From NCBI GenBank assembly GCA_000507305.1, contig DF239725.1, positions 1 through 64,000 of the forward strand: a DNA stretch of 64,000 nucleotides, given 5' to 3'. The position numbers and the translations under genes are program-made. This document shows, piece after piece, positions 34,401 through 45,100 of the stretch (its first letter is position 1; the number at the start of each line of letters is the position of its first letter). This stretch comes from Breviolum minutum Mf 1.05b.01. Its lineage: Eukaryota > Sar > Dinophyceae > Suessiales > Symbiodiniaceae. The notes under the pieces are model-generated. The model did no database searches, was not told the DNA's origin, and was given only the letters and a program-made list of their open reading frames with translations.

Positions 34401-36934
34401 TTTTAAATTTGCCTATATTAGTAAACATGCCATTATGTTTATTTTATATGCACATACTTTTAAGAGGCTTTACCTCATCCCCGCCTCCCTGAAACTCCAT
34501 CACCATTGGGTCAAACACCCGAAGATTTCACGTCTCAGGACATGCCGTTCCAGTGTCTCATTGGCATCTTTGCGCGCACATGCTGCGTTGCATCAATCCT
34601 TTCGGTCCAGTCATAAGTCGATGAAGGCGGCCGGGTTCATCTCGGTTTCAAAGAGAGTTATGGTTCATCTTGATTCTTGGGATGGGTTATTTTGTTTCTG
34701 TTATTTTTTTTCTGAGAGGTTTCTTCTGCTATTTTTTTTCTGAGAGGTTTCTGTACTTTGAATTTTGCGATGAAATTGAGGGATTAGCCATGTGTTAATC
34801 ACATGTTTCGACACATTCTGATTTCAATCTCTGCAATAGTTGAAGTCATCCAACAAAGAGACATCAGATACGAGGCTACGAGATAGTAGCGCGAGATGCT
34901 CCCATCATGAAAAAATAATTATCTCCAATACCTTTTTGTTGTACAAACAAAGATAAGTGAGGTAAATCCCAACAGGTCTGTTCTACACTCCGGTAAACTA
35001 AGATAGCAATGGAAAATGGACCCTTTGAAGATGCGTTCCTTTTGAAAATGGGGGATATTCCATTGCTATGTTAGTTTATTTTGATAGCTTCTCCGCCCTT
35101 GCGAGGCTCACTGGCAGATTGAAGCTCTTCATTGCTTTGGGCACCGTTGGCAACAACAACAACAACAAATCTCTTCAGATTTGAGGTGCCATCCGTTGAT
35201 TTTTTTTTGAACAATGGATTGGGATGGCTGATGTTGGTTGGAAGCAGTGCCCAAAAATTCTTGGGGTAATTCCTTTTGACAGAGATGTGTTGTTTTTTTT
35301 GTTTTCTCGAGAGGCAGTTTTGTATTGAAGGATTTGTTGGTGAGTGATGTTTGTCAGAAATAGTTTGGACAATAATATTAGTTTTGAACTGCGTCAAGTT
35401 TTGGTGCTGCAGTCGGACATCATAACGAGAATGCGAATTGGACAGTAGATGTGTCATCACGTTTGCTTGGTTGATTGGTTTTATCAAGGGCCATAATACC
35501 CAAAGGATCCGGTTGGGGTTGCACTGTGTTTTGGTGCAGGTTTCATGCATGAAAATTGGTGCGTTTGGTATGATTTGCTTGTGGAGTTAGATGACCCGAT
35601 GACACTCAATTTAGAAAAAACATATGCGGGCAGAGCGAGTAATCAACAAGTAATGACTTCACCTTGCAACACAGAGTTTGCTACATGGGTATCGTCCAAA
35701 AGGTCCTTGACTTGAGTGTAGTATTCGATGACCTTTGGTATGCCAAAATGACCTTTGGCGAAAGTTAAAAGCTGAATTTGCTAAAGTAAATTATTTGTTG
35801 GCGANCATCATACTGTTCATGGAAGAAATCCGGTTAACCAGTTGATATGGAGAATGTCCCATTTTTTTATCGGGTTTCATATGTGTCAGGCGGTGCAGGA
35901 TTTCTTCCATCAACAGTATTACCTAAGCGTCCCTTTTTGGGGAGTTTTTTTGAATATGACTTTCTAGAGGGCCTTGAAAATGTTGCCAATAGTCCATCCT
36001 TTTTCGGCGGGATGTTTGCTTTGCTGGGGACGGATAGCCAAGCTTGATAATATGACATGACATGGTACTGCAACTACTTTGAAGGTTTAGAAGATGAGCT
36101 TCTTTTCTCACAGTACCTGTTGTGTAGATTGGAGAGGAAATGTGATTCGTCTTAATTTATGTCCACCCTTGGGGGGTGAGCATGCATGCCCTAAAAAGTG
36201 ACAAGCTGCAAATAACATATAATTCAATAAACTGCAAGTGCCAACTGATGTATCGTTCATCTAAGGTTTCCTTTTCTTCCATTCACCCTAACTCCCTATC
36301 GTTCATCTATCATGCACCGGCTTCTATGAATCACCTATCGCTTATCCGACCTTGGAGTCTCCAGGTCTTTGCTGCAAGACTATAACGATTGCGAAAGGAA
36401 GGGCCATGAGCTTGTGAAGTACCAGGAGACCTTATGAGTTGACTTGAGGGTTTGCCTCAAGGGGAGCAACATGAATGGTTTTTTAGGTTTTTTAGGGGGT
36501 TGGAAGGTGTTAATGTTTGGATTCGGCCACCTGTGAGGGTCTGTCCTATTTTGACGATCTTATTTCTATTGCAGTGGGTTGTTGTTTTTTTTTGCTCACA
36601 CGATTGCACATGACTAATCGGTGGATTCAGGTGAATCAACGGTTTCATCCCCCCTTGTTATGGGGCCTATTGGTTTTCTGGCTTGGTTTGAGTGCATCCA
36701 TGAAAACAGGACCCACCCATGCAGCAATGCAACAACACCTTGGTAGAGGAGGTTTGTTGAATGTTGGGGGGCCGGGCATGGAATTTGAAGACCTAACTGG
36801 CGATTTGATGATAGTTGATGACAGGCCTGGAGATAAACTATCCAACAAGGTAGTTTTAGAAGGAGGTTTCCTTTCATTTCAGGGAGTTTCTGTTTGAGCG
36901 AAGTACTGCAAGTTGTTAAGAAGTGGATAAGGAA

Positions 36935-36965
<31 letters not shown>

Positions 36966-39900
36966 CGATGAGTTTGCTGATAATGATGTTGTTGATGCTG
37001 ACATGGATTCTTCAAAAAACGCACAGAATATCAGAGAATTGGATGACTTGATATAAAGCCCGGGTTGAAAGTAGAGATACCTACATGAGCATCCAGTAGT
37101 TTCATGATTCTAAAGCTTCTTGCAAACTCCCGAAAACCCGTTAACCTAGAAGTTGCCACCAACGGCTTTGACCCTAAGACGACATTGTTAAAGTTAAGAG
37201 TTATGGGATTATGATGGATTATATGTACATTTCAATCGTGGTTTTCACACTTCATGAAAGCCTGGTGTTTGAGCCATGTCTTTAAGGTGCTTCAGGGTTG
37301 GTGACAAGTCGCAGATGTGATTTTGATTCGGGCACGATGTTTTTTGTATTGGCAGCATGTATTTTCGGTATTCATGTCATATTAATTCATATTAATTACA
37401 AATCCAAACTATCAACTGAGATTGTGGTGAAGCTTATTTCATTGGATTAAACAATCAATACACCCTTGAAGATTAACATGGAACATAATCATGTAGGTTT
37501 GGAAGATCATGTTCCTTTCTATATGGGTGATTTGTAGGTGCCATGTTAATCTTCCAGGGTGTAATGAAACAGACCACCGGGATCAGATGACAGCCTCAAT
37601 CCTGTGAGCTCAAATTTCCATGGCTGCCCCTGACATGCAGCAAGTGCTGTTATGCCTGTCACCTATGAACATGGGGGATATCACATACTGTTTATCCATT
37701 CATAGTATGCCCATGAAAAGATTATCACCAAATGCGTTCTCATATTCCAAATCAAAAACGTTGATTAATTGTTTTGACATTGGACACATATCCACCCAAA
37801 AAAAATGTGTTTTTTAAGATAAACTGTATATTATACATACCATCCAGAGATTTTCCCAATCCCCAAAAAAAACACCTGGTGAAACGCGATGAAATCTCCT
37901 TTTGGCAGGGATGTCAAGAGCTCATCGACCCGAAAACATCCTTGAAACTGCAACCGATGGTAGATCAAGATGTGCAAAGGGATGCGGTTGCTTGGCACAA
38001 AAATCTCTTAGAAGGAGCTCAATTTTTCAGATCCCTGATGGATTTGGTGGTGGATTTCTTGTTTGTGGTCTTGTTTTGGTCTTATTAGAAAAAATAGAAC
38101 ATGAGATTTGTGGAAGTGACGTATTGATTATAATTACAATGTTTGTTTACCTATATTTTTCATATCATATATAGGTACTGCAACTTGAAATGTTGCTGTC
38201 TAGATCTGAATCTTGATTTTTTTGATAACTATGACCACAAGTTAAGTGTGGTGTTTTCTTTCCTTTAATGCACCCATGTGTTTTTTTAAAGAACCCCCCG
38301 TTATGTACCACTTCCCAAAACCCACCAAGGTGGGCGTCTCCTTGATGCAAGAAGGTGCAGAAGTTGCAGGGCCAAGTGAATGGGAGATTCATCAAGCCTT
38401 AGCAGGGCCTTTGGCCACGCCTATTTGCATGTACCTTGGGCTGATTGGTTGGTTCATTGGTTGTGCAGGTTTTTTTTTGAGAAATCTAGGAAAGAGGATG
38501 ATATTGTATAAGTCTTATCTAAATGATTTTTTGGAGGAGCTTGTTTTGGGCATGTTTTTCATAATACTATTTTCAAGTGTCAAGATGTTAGTTGGGGGAT
38601 GGAGGGTGGATATTTGTTACTATGGGTACTGATGTGGTGTCCAATGTGCCTGCTGTGTAGAAGTTGATACCAAGATGTATTGTAAAGAGAGGAACTCCTG
38701 TACCTATTTGTGAAGGTTTTGAACCATGTCTAGTTGGTTTCTGATGGTGAACAGGTTTGTTTGTTTGTTTGTTTGTTTGTTTGTTTGTTTGTTTGTTTTA
38801 ACCAGTTTTGCTATTGGCCAGTCGCGTACCATGAATCAGCCTTGTTTTGAGCCAACAACTGGCAAACATGGATTGATTGGATGTGGAAAAGCAAATAAAT
38901 CCGGCTTGTGCTTGTGAATCTATCCAAGCTAAACACGAGAGAGAGAGAGAGAGAGGANNNNNCTAAACAACGAGAGAGAGAGAGAGAGAGAGGGCGAAGG
39001 AGGGAAAAATGACAACAAAGATGAGCGGTTCTACATGCGTTTGTTTTTTTGTGTATTTGACCTTGGATGTTCGTCACAAGCAAGGACAACTGGGAGAACA
39101 CTTGCCACTTCAAATGCAACCCCACCTTTAATGATGTTTTGCTGTAGTTAGTGTTGTACTAATAACACTATCCAGTGTTGATGCATGTGATATTTGAAGG
39201 GGTGTATCGATTAGCAGGTACGTACACGATTATTTGTATGTTATATGTTTATAAGATCCCCGAAACAAACAAACAATTGAGATGCCGGCAGTGACTGTGA
39301 CTCCAACGTGTTTCAGTGTTTCAACCCCAGGTTGGTCGCCTTTTTCACAGTGACGATGTTGGGAGTGCACCTTGGTTGGCCAAGAAACCACACATCGAGG
39401 TAGTTTTTAGGCTCCATTTTTTGCAAGTGATGGTCATACCCCAATAAATTGTTGGATTTTATATTGAAACTTCTGAAACTGCTTACATGGTGCATGATGA
39501 ATCCCTATATATGTCCGACGTTCTTTTTTGTTGTAACACCAAAAAAAGGCGGCTGTGACACGGGCCCTTGGGAAAAAACAGTGCACTGAGGAGATGTTGG
39601 ATGACAGGTCTGAAACCTCCAAGGCAACAGGATGCAAGTCCAAAATCTGTTGATGCCTGGTGTGTCAACAGCCTCTCCGAGCAACTGGGCAACAAAACGC
39701 AAAAACCCGGAGATGGGAAAAGGGTTATTGAATCACAAAATGCTTGTGGTGGGGAGATGGTTTTTTGAGATTGATTATGTAGCAAGTGTATTTTTTGGAT
39801 AGCAACTTGTATGAACATTTATTCCAGAAAAAATATATATTAATCATTTCAATACACTTTACTTTGTGAAACTGCCTTGGATGCTCTGGACCCGTGAAGA

Positions 39901-41788
39901 AACACTGAACTTAGAAGATGGTTCCAGACTCGGAAGCTACTAATCCTCAACTTCCAACTAAGGAAGTTGTCAGAAGCAGTTTCTTGGCTCAGCCTAAGGT
40001 GTATCGTTTATTTTTTACCCCAAGAAAACAGTCGTTGATACCTTGGAATTCTCACATATTATCTAGGTGTTGGTTGTATGTTTTTTAAAGTACATCTTCA
40101 CCCTTACCTTGGGAGATGAACCAATTTAACAATGTTTTCAGATGGGTTGCAACCACCCACTAGTTAAAGCATGAACATCTCGTGTTTTGTTTGCTTTCCC
40201 TCTTTTTTTCCTTTTTTTTCCTCTGCAGGATCAACCCTGGTTGTGTGCCGAACTGGTTGTGCCAAAGAAGAGTCATTGCACAGTCTTGGTGCCAACGAAT
40301 TTGGAGCGTGGCGCATTGGTGACAGACAAGATGGGACAAGGTATGTTTCGCAGCAGTCGCGTTGCTCGCTTTCAACCATGGGAAAACCTTGGACTTGTTC
40401 AACCGAGTACTATTGCTAATATGATTTATACAGCTAGCACCACCTTCTCCAAAAAAACAATGACAAGCCATGGTTGACATTTGAAAAGAGATGGTGGGGT
40501 AGCTATTTTCTTTTTTGGGGAGCTTCTGATATGCTCCAAGAAGGTGTACTGGAGTAGTTTTGAAGAGCGCCAAAAGTACCTTTCTCACCCCTTTCTGTGA
40601 ACCCCAAAGACTGGATTCGAAGGAGATGTACTTTCAAAGATTCTTCACCCAAAACATAGTTGAAAATGACCTTCAAACTATTTTGTGACCACCTTTGAAA
40701 GTTAAAGTAGAGGACATGATATGACATGACGACATGATTCGCATGGTTTTCCAAGCACCTTTTATTTATACCTAAATCACTCCGAAACAAAACAAAAAAA
40801 GACATGTACGCTAAAGCGCCATGATTCTAAGGCCGGACTTCCCAGTGGCGAGATCCAATTGTTGTTGAGTCGATGTAATGGCCAAGTCTTGGCAACAGCC
40901 TGTTACTGTCGATGCTTGGGATTTTGATGGGTTCAATTCACGGTCAATTCAACGGAAAACAAACACACATACACACACGACACACAAGCTGATGATTTTG
41001 GTGCTATTGTTGGGGGAAGTTTTTTACTTCATAAAGAAATACCAGCTTGACGAATAGATTGAAAGAGATTGAATGAACAGATGGTTGGGTCAGCACAAAA
41101 CTGAGGAAAAAGCTCCAAATCGTGGCAAGTCTATCAAGGTAGTGGCGACGATCTCTTTGCATCTTTGGACGCTTAGACGCATTTGTGCGATGTTTGTTGC
41201 AAGAAGAGACACGCCAATGCACTGTCTAGATTCTAGATAAAGAGAGAGAGGGAGACTGAGAACATGCGACTATGAGACCTTGACAAACTGCAAATGCCGC
41301 TCTTGACATTCATTTGCCAATTGTTTTATATAATTTGACCCTCTGCGGTCACAACATTGTGCACCACAAAACAAAAAATGGTGGGTGGCAGCATTTGAAT
41401 GTTAAGATGTGGAGCTCAGCGTTGTGGATATGATCAAATTCATGATATGACAAGGATTTTTTTGGAGAAAATTCATACCAAACATCCATCTGCCCAGGAA
41501 TGGGAAGATGCCCAGAGCTCTTGGTTTTCCAAATCTTCACCCGGTGCCTTCGTTCTTCGTGATCAAATGCGTCAAGCCTTACTCCGTGCACTGCCATCCG
41601 GTTCCCAGGGTGGCTTGCGTTTGTGTGACGCCCTCGGGAGATTGATAGCTATGGCAGAGCCAATGAAGAAAGGAGAAGGATTGAAATTGGAAGTGAAGAG
41701 TGAGACAACGACAGATTTGGGACTTTTGACACTAGCATCTTTGGCAATTCATTCCTTCAGTGAAACTGAAGATGCCATAGCCTTATAA
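31465..41788 (+). CDS. multi-exon gene of unknown function
   Basis: Exons: 31465-31521 (VVDFWESLRSMIGGSEFPE), 32238-32300 (EDFRRETANEVTPWVVDWEG), 32511-32531 (a 21-nt microexon, DALCELE), 32734-32899 (QLVHGQLDSFSFCDAELQRS), 34467-34571 (possible, LPETPSPLGQTPEDFTSQD), 37909-38046 (GCQELIDPKTSLKLQPMVDQ), 38330-about 38411 (VGVSLMQEGAEVAGPSEWE), 39331-39399 (VGRLFHSDDVGSAPWLAKK), 39549-39607 (AAVTRALGKKQCTEEMLDD), 40229-40340 (DQPWLCAELVVPKKSHCTV, donor GTATGT) and about 41420-41788 (LRLCDALGRLIAMAEPMKKG, TAA 41786-41788). Phases agree for 32300/32511, 32531/32734, 38046/38330 and 39399/39549. The predicted protein is charged and mostly helical. I recognise no catalytic motif. These exons could belong to more than one gene. 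The stop at 41788 lies about 400 bases before the next likely start. Confidence 0.55.
31798..31900. mobile_element. hairpin element with CCATGTATGGTA arms
   Basis: CATCCATGTATGGTA at the left pairs with TACCATACATGGATG at the right, with a less perfect outer extension. The interior GGTATATTTAGC / GGTAAATGTACC resembles the 19.5-kb element. It lies in the intron between exons 31465-31521 and 32238-32300. Confidence 0.6.
32900..34466. other. intron without recognised exons
   Basis: Nothing supported. Around 33400 the sequence TTGATGGACAAAATCGTGCA resembles the left end of the CTGTTGATGG element at 27861 but lacks a right end. Open frames here lack AG|G and donor context. Confidence 0.4.
34994..35078. 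mobile_element. inverted-repeat element, TAAACTAA ends
   Basis: TAAACTAAGATAGCAATGGA at the left pairs with TCCATTGCTATGTTAGTTTA at the right with one mismatch. It is 85 bp and non-coding. Confidence 0.7.
35151..35168. repeat. (CAA)n microsatellite
   Basis: Six CAA units. Confidence 0.9.
35811..35918. mobile_element. Stowaway/mariner-like MITE, CTGTTGATGG group, copy 3
   Basis: TA borders, with ends CTGTTCATGGAAGAAATCC and GGATTTCTTCCATCAACAG (one mismatch). The interior CCAGTTGATATGG is shared with copy 4 at 45.6 kb. An ambiguous base (n) lies at 35805, just before it. Confidence 0.8.
35919..37458. other. intron without recognised exons
   Basis: No exon with clear splice context. It contains a (GAT)n run at 36.9 kb. 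Overlapping open frames at 36.5-36.9 kb on both strands are best explained by low stop density. Confidence 0.35.
36935..36970. repeat. (GAT)n microsatellite
   Basis: About twelve GAT units with one GAC interruption. Confidence 0.95.
37459..37562. mobile_element. MITE-like element, near-perfect CACCCTTGAAGATTAACATG ends
   Basis: TA, then CACCCTTGAAGATTAACATG at the left, and CATGTTAATCTTCCAGGGTG then TA at the right. The arms differ at only one position. Length 104 bp. This is the best-preserved member of the group found at 3.9, 22.6 and 43.8 kb. The TA on each side fits target-site duplication. Confidence 0.8.
38754..38798. repeat. (TTTG)n microsatellite
   Basis: About eleven uninterrupted GTTT units. 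Confidence 0.95.
38938..38992. other. (AG)n tract with a 5-N assembly gap
   Basis: Five Ns at 38958-38962 split two AG runs. Both runs are preceded by nearly the same sequence (CTAAACACGAGAG and CTAAACAACGAGAG). The gap probably comes from a microsatellite that was not assembled through. Confidence 0.9.
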
Positions 41789-42196
41789 AGGTCAAAACAT
41801 GGGTCGGGACGAGAAAAAAACAGGGGAGGAATTTGGTGAGCAGAAGAGGAGGCGGGTGTGGAGATGAGTGCCTAAATCGCGGCCCAAAAAGCATTGGACA
41901 AACATCTGTTGTTGTTACTGGTGGTGGGAAACGCGGCGGTAGTGGCACCCCTCCACGGAGTACCAAACACTTTGATACAGAATCATCCAGCTGCATCTGT
42001 TTTTGTTGTTTTGAGACTCTGGAACCTTTCTCATCAACATTTATGGATCATGTATATGGGATGATATGAAAAAATGCACTTGAAACTTGATTCAGTGTCC
42101 AGTTTTAAACATTTTTCTTTAGTTTCATTTTGGGTGGGATCATCCTTCAACTCCCAATCGGATTTTGAATCGTCGCAACGAACCATCCTTGCGACC

Positions 42197-45100
42197 ATGG
42201 TAGACCTGAGGACTTCCAAGGTCACTTCGGGTGACTTCGACACCTTGCGACGGCAGGAGTTGCTACGCGAGGCCCATGGCCGAAGATGGGAAGATTGACC
42301 CAACACACGAAAAAAGGGGGGGGGAAAAGAAACGGCCAAGGGAGGCATGGAATATATACCACCTGGAATTATGCCTATGCCTTAGTGGATTTTTCATTGA
42401 TGTTTTTTTGGAATAGGAATTATGCCTATGCCTTAGTGGATTTTTCATTGATTTCTCTTTTTGAATATACCACCTGGAAAGGAGATGGAAGAGCAACTCC
42501 GTAATAAATTGGTTTATCATGGCCCCTTACAAAAAAAAAACAGCTGGTGGGAGTTGGCCCGCCATCTACTTTCACTACGGTGTAATTTTTGTTGGATGAT
42601 ATTTTTCAAAGTTTAATTTATGACATTTTATGACTTATTGGATGAAGATGTTTTTCCACTGAAAAGGGACAGTGGCAAGTGAAGGCTCAACTTTTTTTTT
42701 GGCTGAAAGAGGACCCCCAATTTCTGATCCAAAATTGATCCCTGCAATCCCGGATAGTTGTATATAAAGGACCTTGAGGACTTTCACAACCTCACTTCAA
42801 TCACCGGCCCAAGATACCCCAAGAAGGTCAGATTAAGAATTGTCAAGCAGCTTACCCCTTAAAAGGTGAGATTTGCGGCAATATGCCCTCATGTTTGTTT
42901 GGAATGGTGTAGGTTGATGATTTTCTTTGGGAATCGAAATTCACCCGGATGAACAACGACCTTCTGCATATATATATATCGCCAGGTGAAAGCCGTCAAG
43001 AAGGCCTTGAAGGTGGGGGTGAATTTCAGACAGCATCGGAAAACCAAAGATGGACGGCGGGGGAAGGGAAGCCCAATGTGAGTTGTTGGGTCATTTCAGA
43101 TGTGTATATTTTTTATGAGCTCCATGATTTATCCGGAGTCAGTCAGATTTGGCCATAATCTCATTGCCGCCACCATTTTGGTTCACGTTCGTAGTCACTT
43201 TGATATCGTCATGACTATTGCACTTGTGTTGAGTGTATTGTTTGGTGATCTACTTTGAAGGTTTTTTTTCTGGGCAGGGAAGGCACCAGGGAATCTCACT
43301 GGATTCTTCTTAGGTCTAATTATAGTCATAGTATGCCTCAATACACATCATTCAGCCAATGGTTAACCTTCAAACTTTTGGGGATTACATATTTAGGTAA
43401 AAAAGATAAAGTTCAAACTTCTTTTTCATAAATGGTCCGTCCCCAAAAACAGACGGCTCAGTCAGAACTAAGTCAAGTTGAAATCCTTTGGGTTCAAGGA
43501 AGATGATTTGGACCTCCTTGGCGCGTTCCAACGTACCTATGCTTTTTCCTCTCTACGGGATGCGGATTCCAAAAGCACCGTTGAGGAGATCTACCAGGTT
43601 AGTTTTTTCGCTGGATTTGTTTGGGATTCTCACCCTGGCGGGAAGAAACCACGCCAAGGGGGTCAAAAGGCAAGGGCTAAACAGGGGTCAGTTTTAATGA
43701 AGTAAGTGCTCTTGGAAATTTGACCAAAAATAAATGTTCATCGAACGGAGCTGTTGTTGTACACCCCCTTAACATAGCTCCCGAAAAGGGAATGCCCTAA
43801 AGGAAATTACTCTTCCAATCATCAGGGGCTATGTATGGCTATGTTAATTTTTCGGAGGAGTATCTCAGTTTCTTATTTGACATGTGGTGCTGTTGGAGTT
43901 TCACATGGGAAGCTGGAAATTCGATGTAGCATGCAGGCCATTCCTTGATTCGGTTGCTGGACAAATTCCTCCTATTTTAGCCAACTGGCAATTGACCAAC
44001 AAAAATGATGCCTATATAGAGTCTCCTATAATACTTCAATGGACGATTTGATCATCATCGAACTCCAGCAATCAATGATTTGGAGGGATTCGAATTTGGG
44101 GCTTGGTGCAAAAACTTCCGGGTCCCAACCGATACATCGGGGCCTCGCCCCTTCCCGAGCCTCGACCAATCTCGAGGCTCTTTGCAGTGGCTTCGGCGTG
44201 GACGAGTGCTTTCGCCGTGGTTTTGGAGAGGAAGAGGAGGGGGGAGGGAAGAGTGACCCTTCAGGGGCCCGCTGCAAGGAAAACTGGGAGTTGTTTTGTT
44301 GTATACAAGGAAGTGCTTGTTGGTTGGGGGTTGGAAGCAGGGACATGGGACGACAAGATGACACGAGTTTGGTATCAAAAATTTCCTGACTTGACTATTT
44401 GTTTGGTTTTTGTGTTGATTAATCTGTATTGTCAGAAGGTATTTTTCATTTTGATGACCATACTGATTATCTCATCTTGTGGAATAGCTGACCATACTTC
44501 CACATTTTTGTGCTATTTCGAGAAGGTGGCAGTATGGTCAGCAATATGCACACTTTTCATTTGATATTTGGTGTTGTGTTTGTTCCCGAATCTAGGCTGC
44601 AAAACCAGTGCGTGGTTGCTTTAGATGCCCCCGCAAAGTTTACCTTTATAATATCATCAATGGCAAACTACGGAAATCCGGTTGGATTCCAACAGTGCAG
44701 GACTTTAAGCGCCAACTGCGTCGATGTTTGAAAGGACGGGTCCTCTTAGAACGACACTGACTGTGTCCATGTTAGAGGTCAAAATCTCGAGTGCTGCCTG
44801 TGATCATTTTTGAGTCATCAGTTTTTATCGAATCCATGTCCTCCAAGAAGAAGTTCAACAGACAGTGGATTCCTTTCTTCAAACTTCATTCTGAAAGAGG
44901 CAAAACAAATCCTGTTTAAACTTGGTGCTGCGATGTTGTGAATTGTGAGTGGCTCGGTGTCTCACAAATCATGGTACTACCTGACTCCCAATGGTTGTTT
45001 TTTTTCCTTTACAGGAAGTTCCCGTCCCATGGTGAATCCAATTGGCTGGCGATAAGTTGGGTCTCCCCATCAATGGCTGGTGTCAGAATGCTGCATCATG

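Noticed and set aside
35071-35550. 159-codon minus-strand open frame
   Set aside because: It starts inside an inverted-repeat element, contains a CAA repeat read as a valine run and shows no motif.
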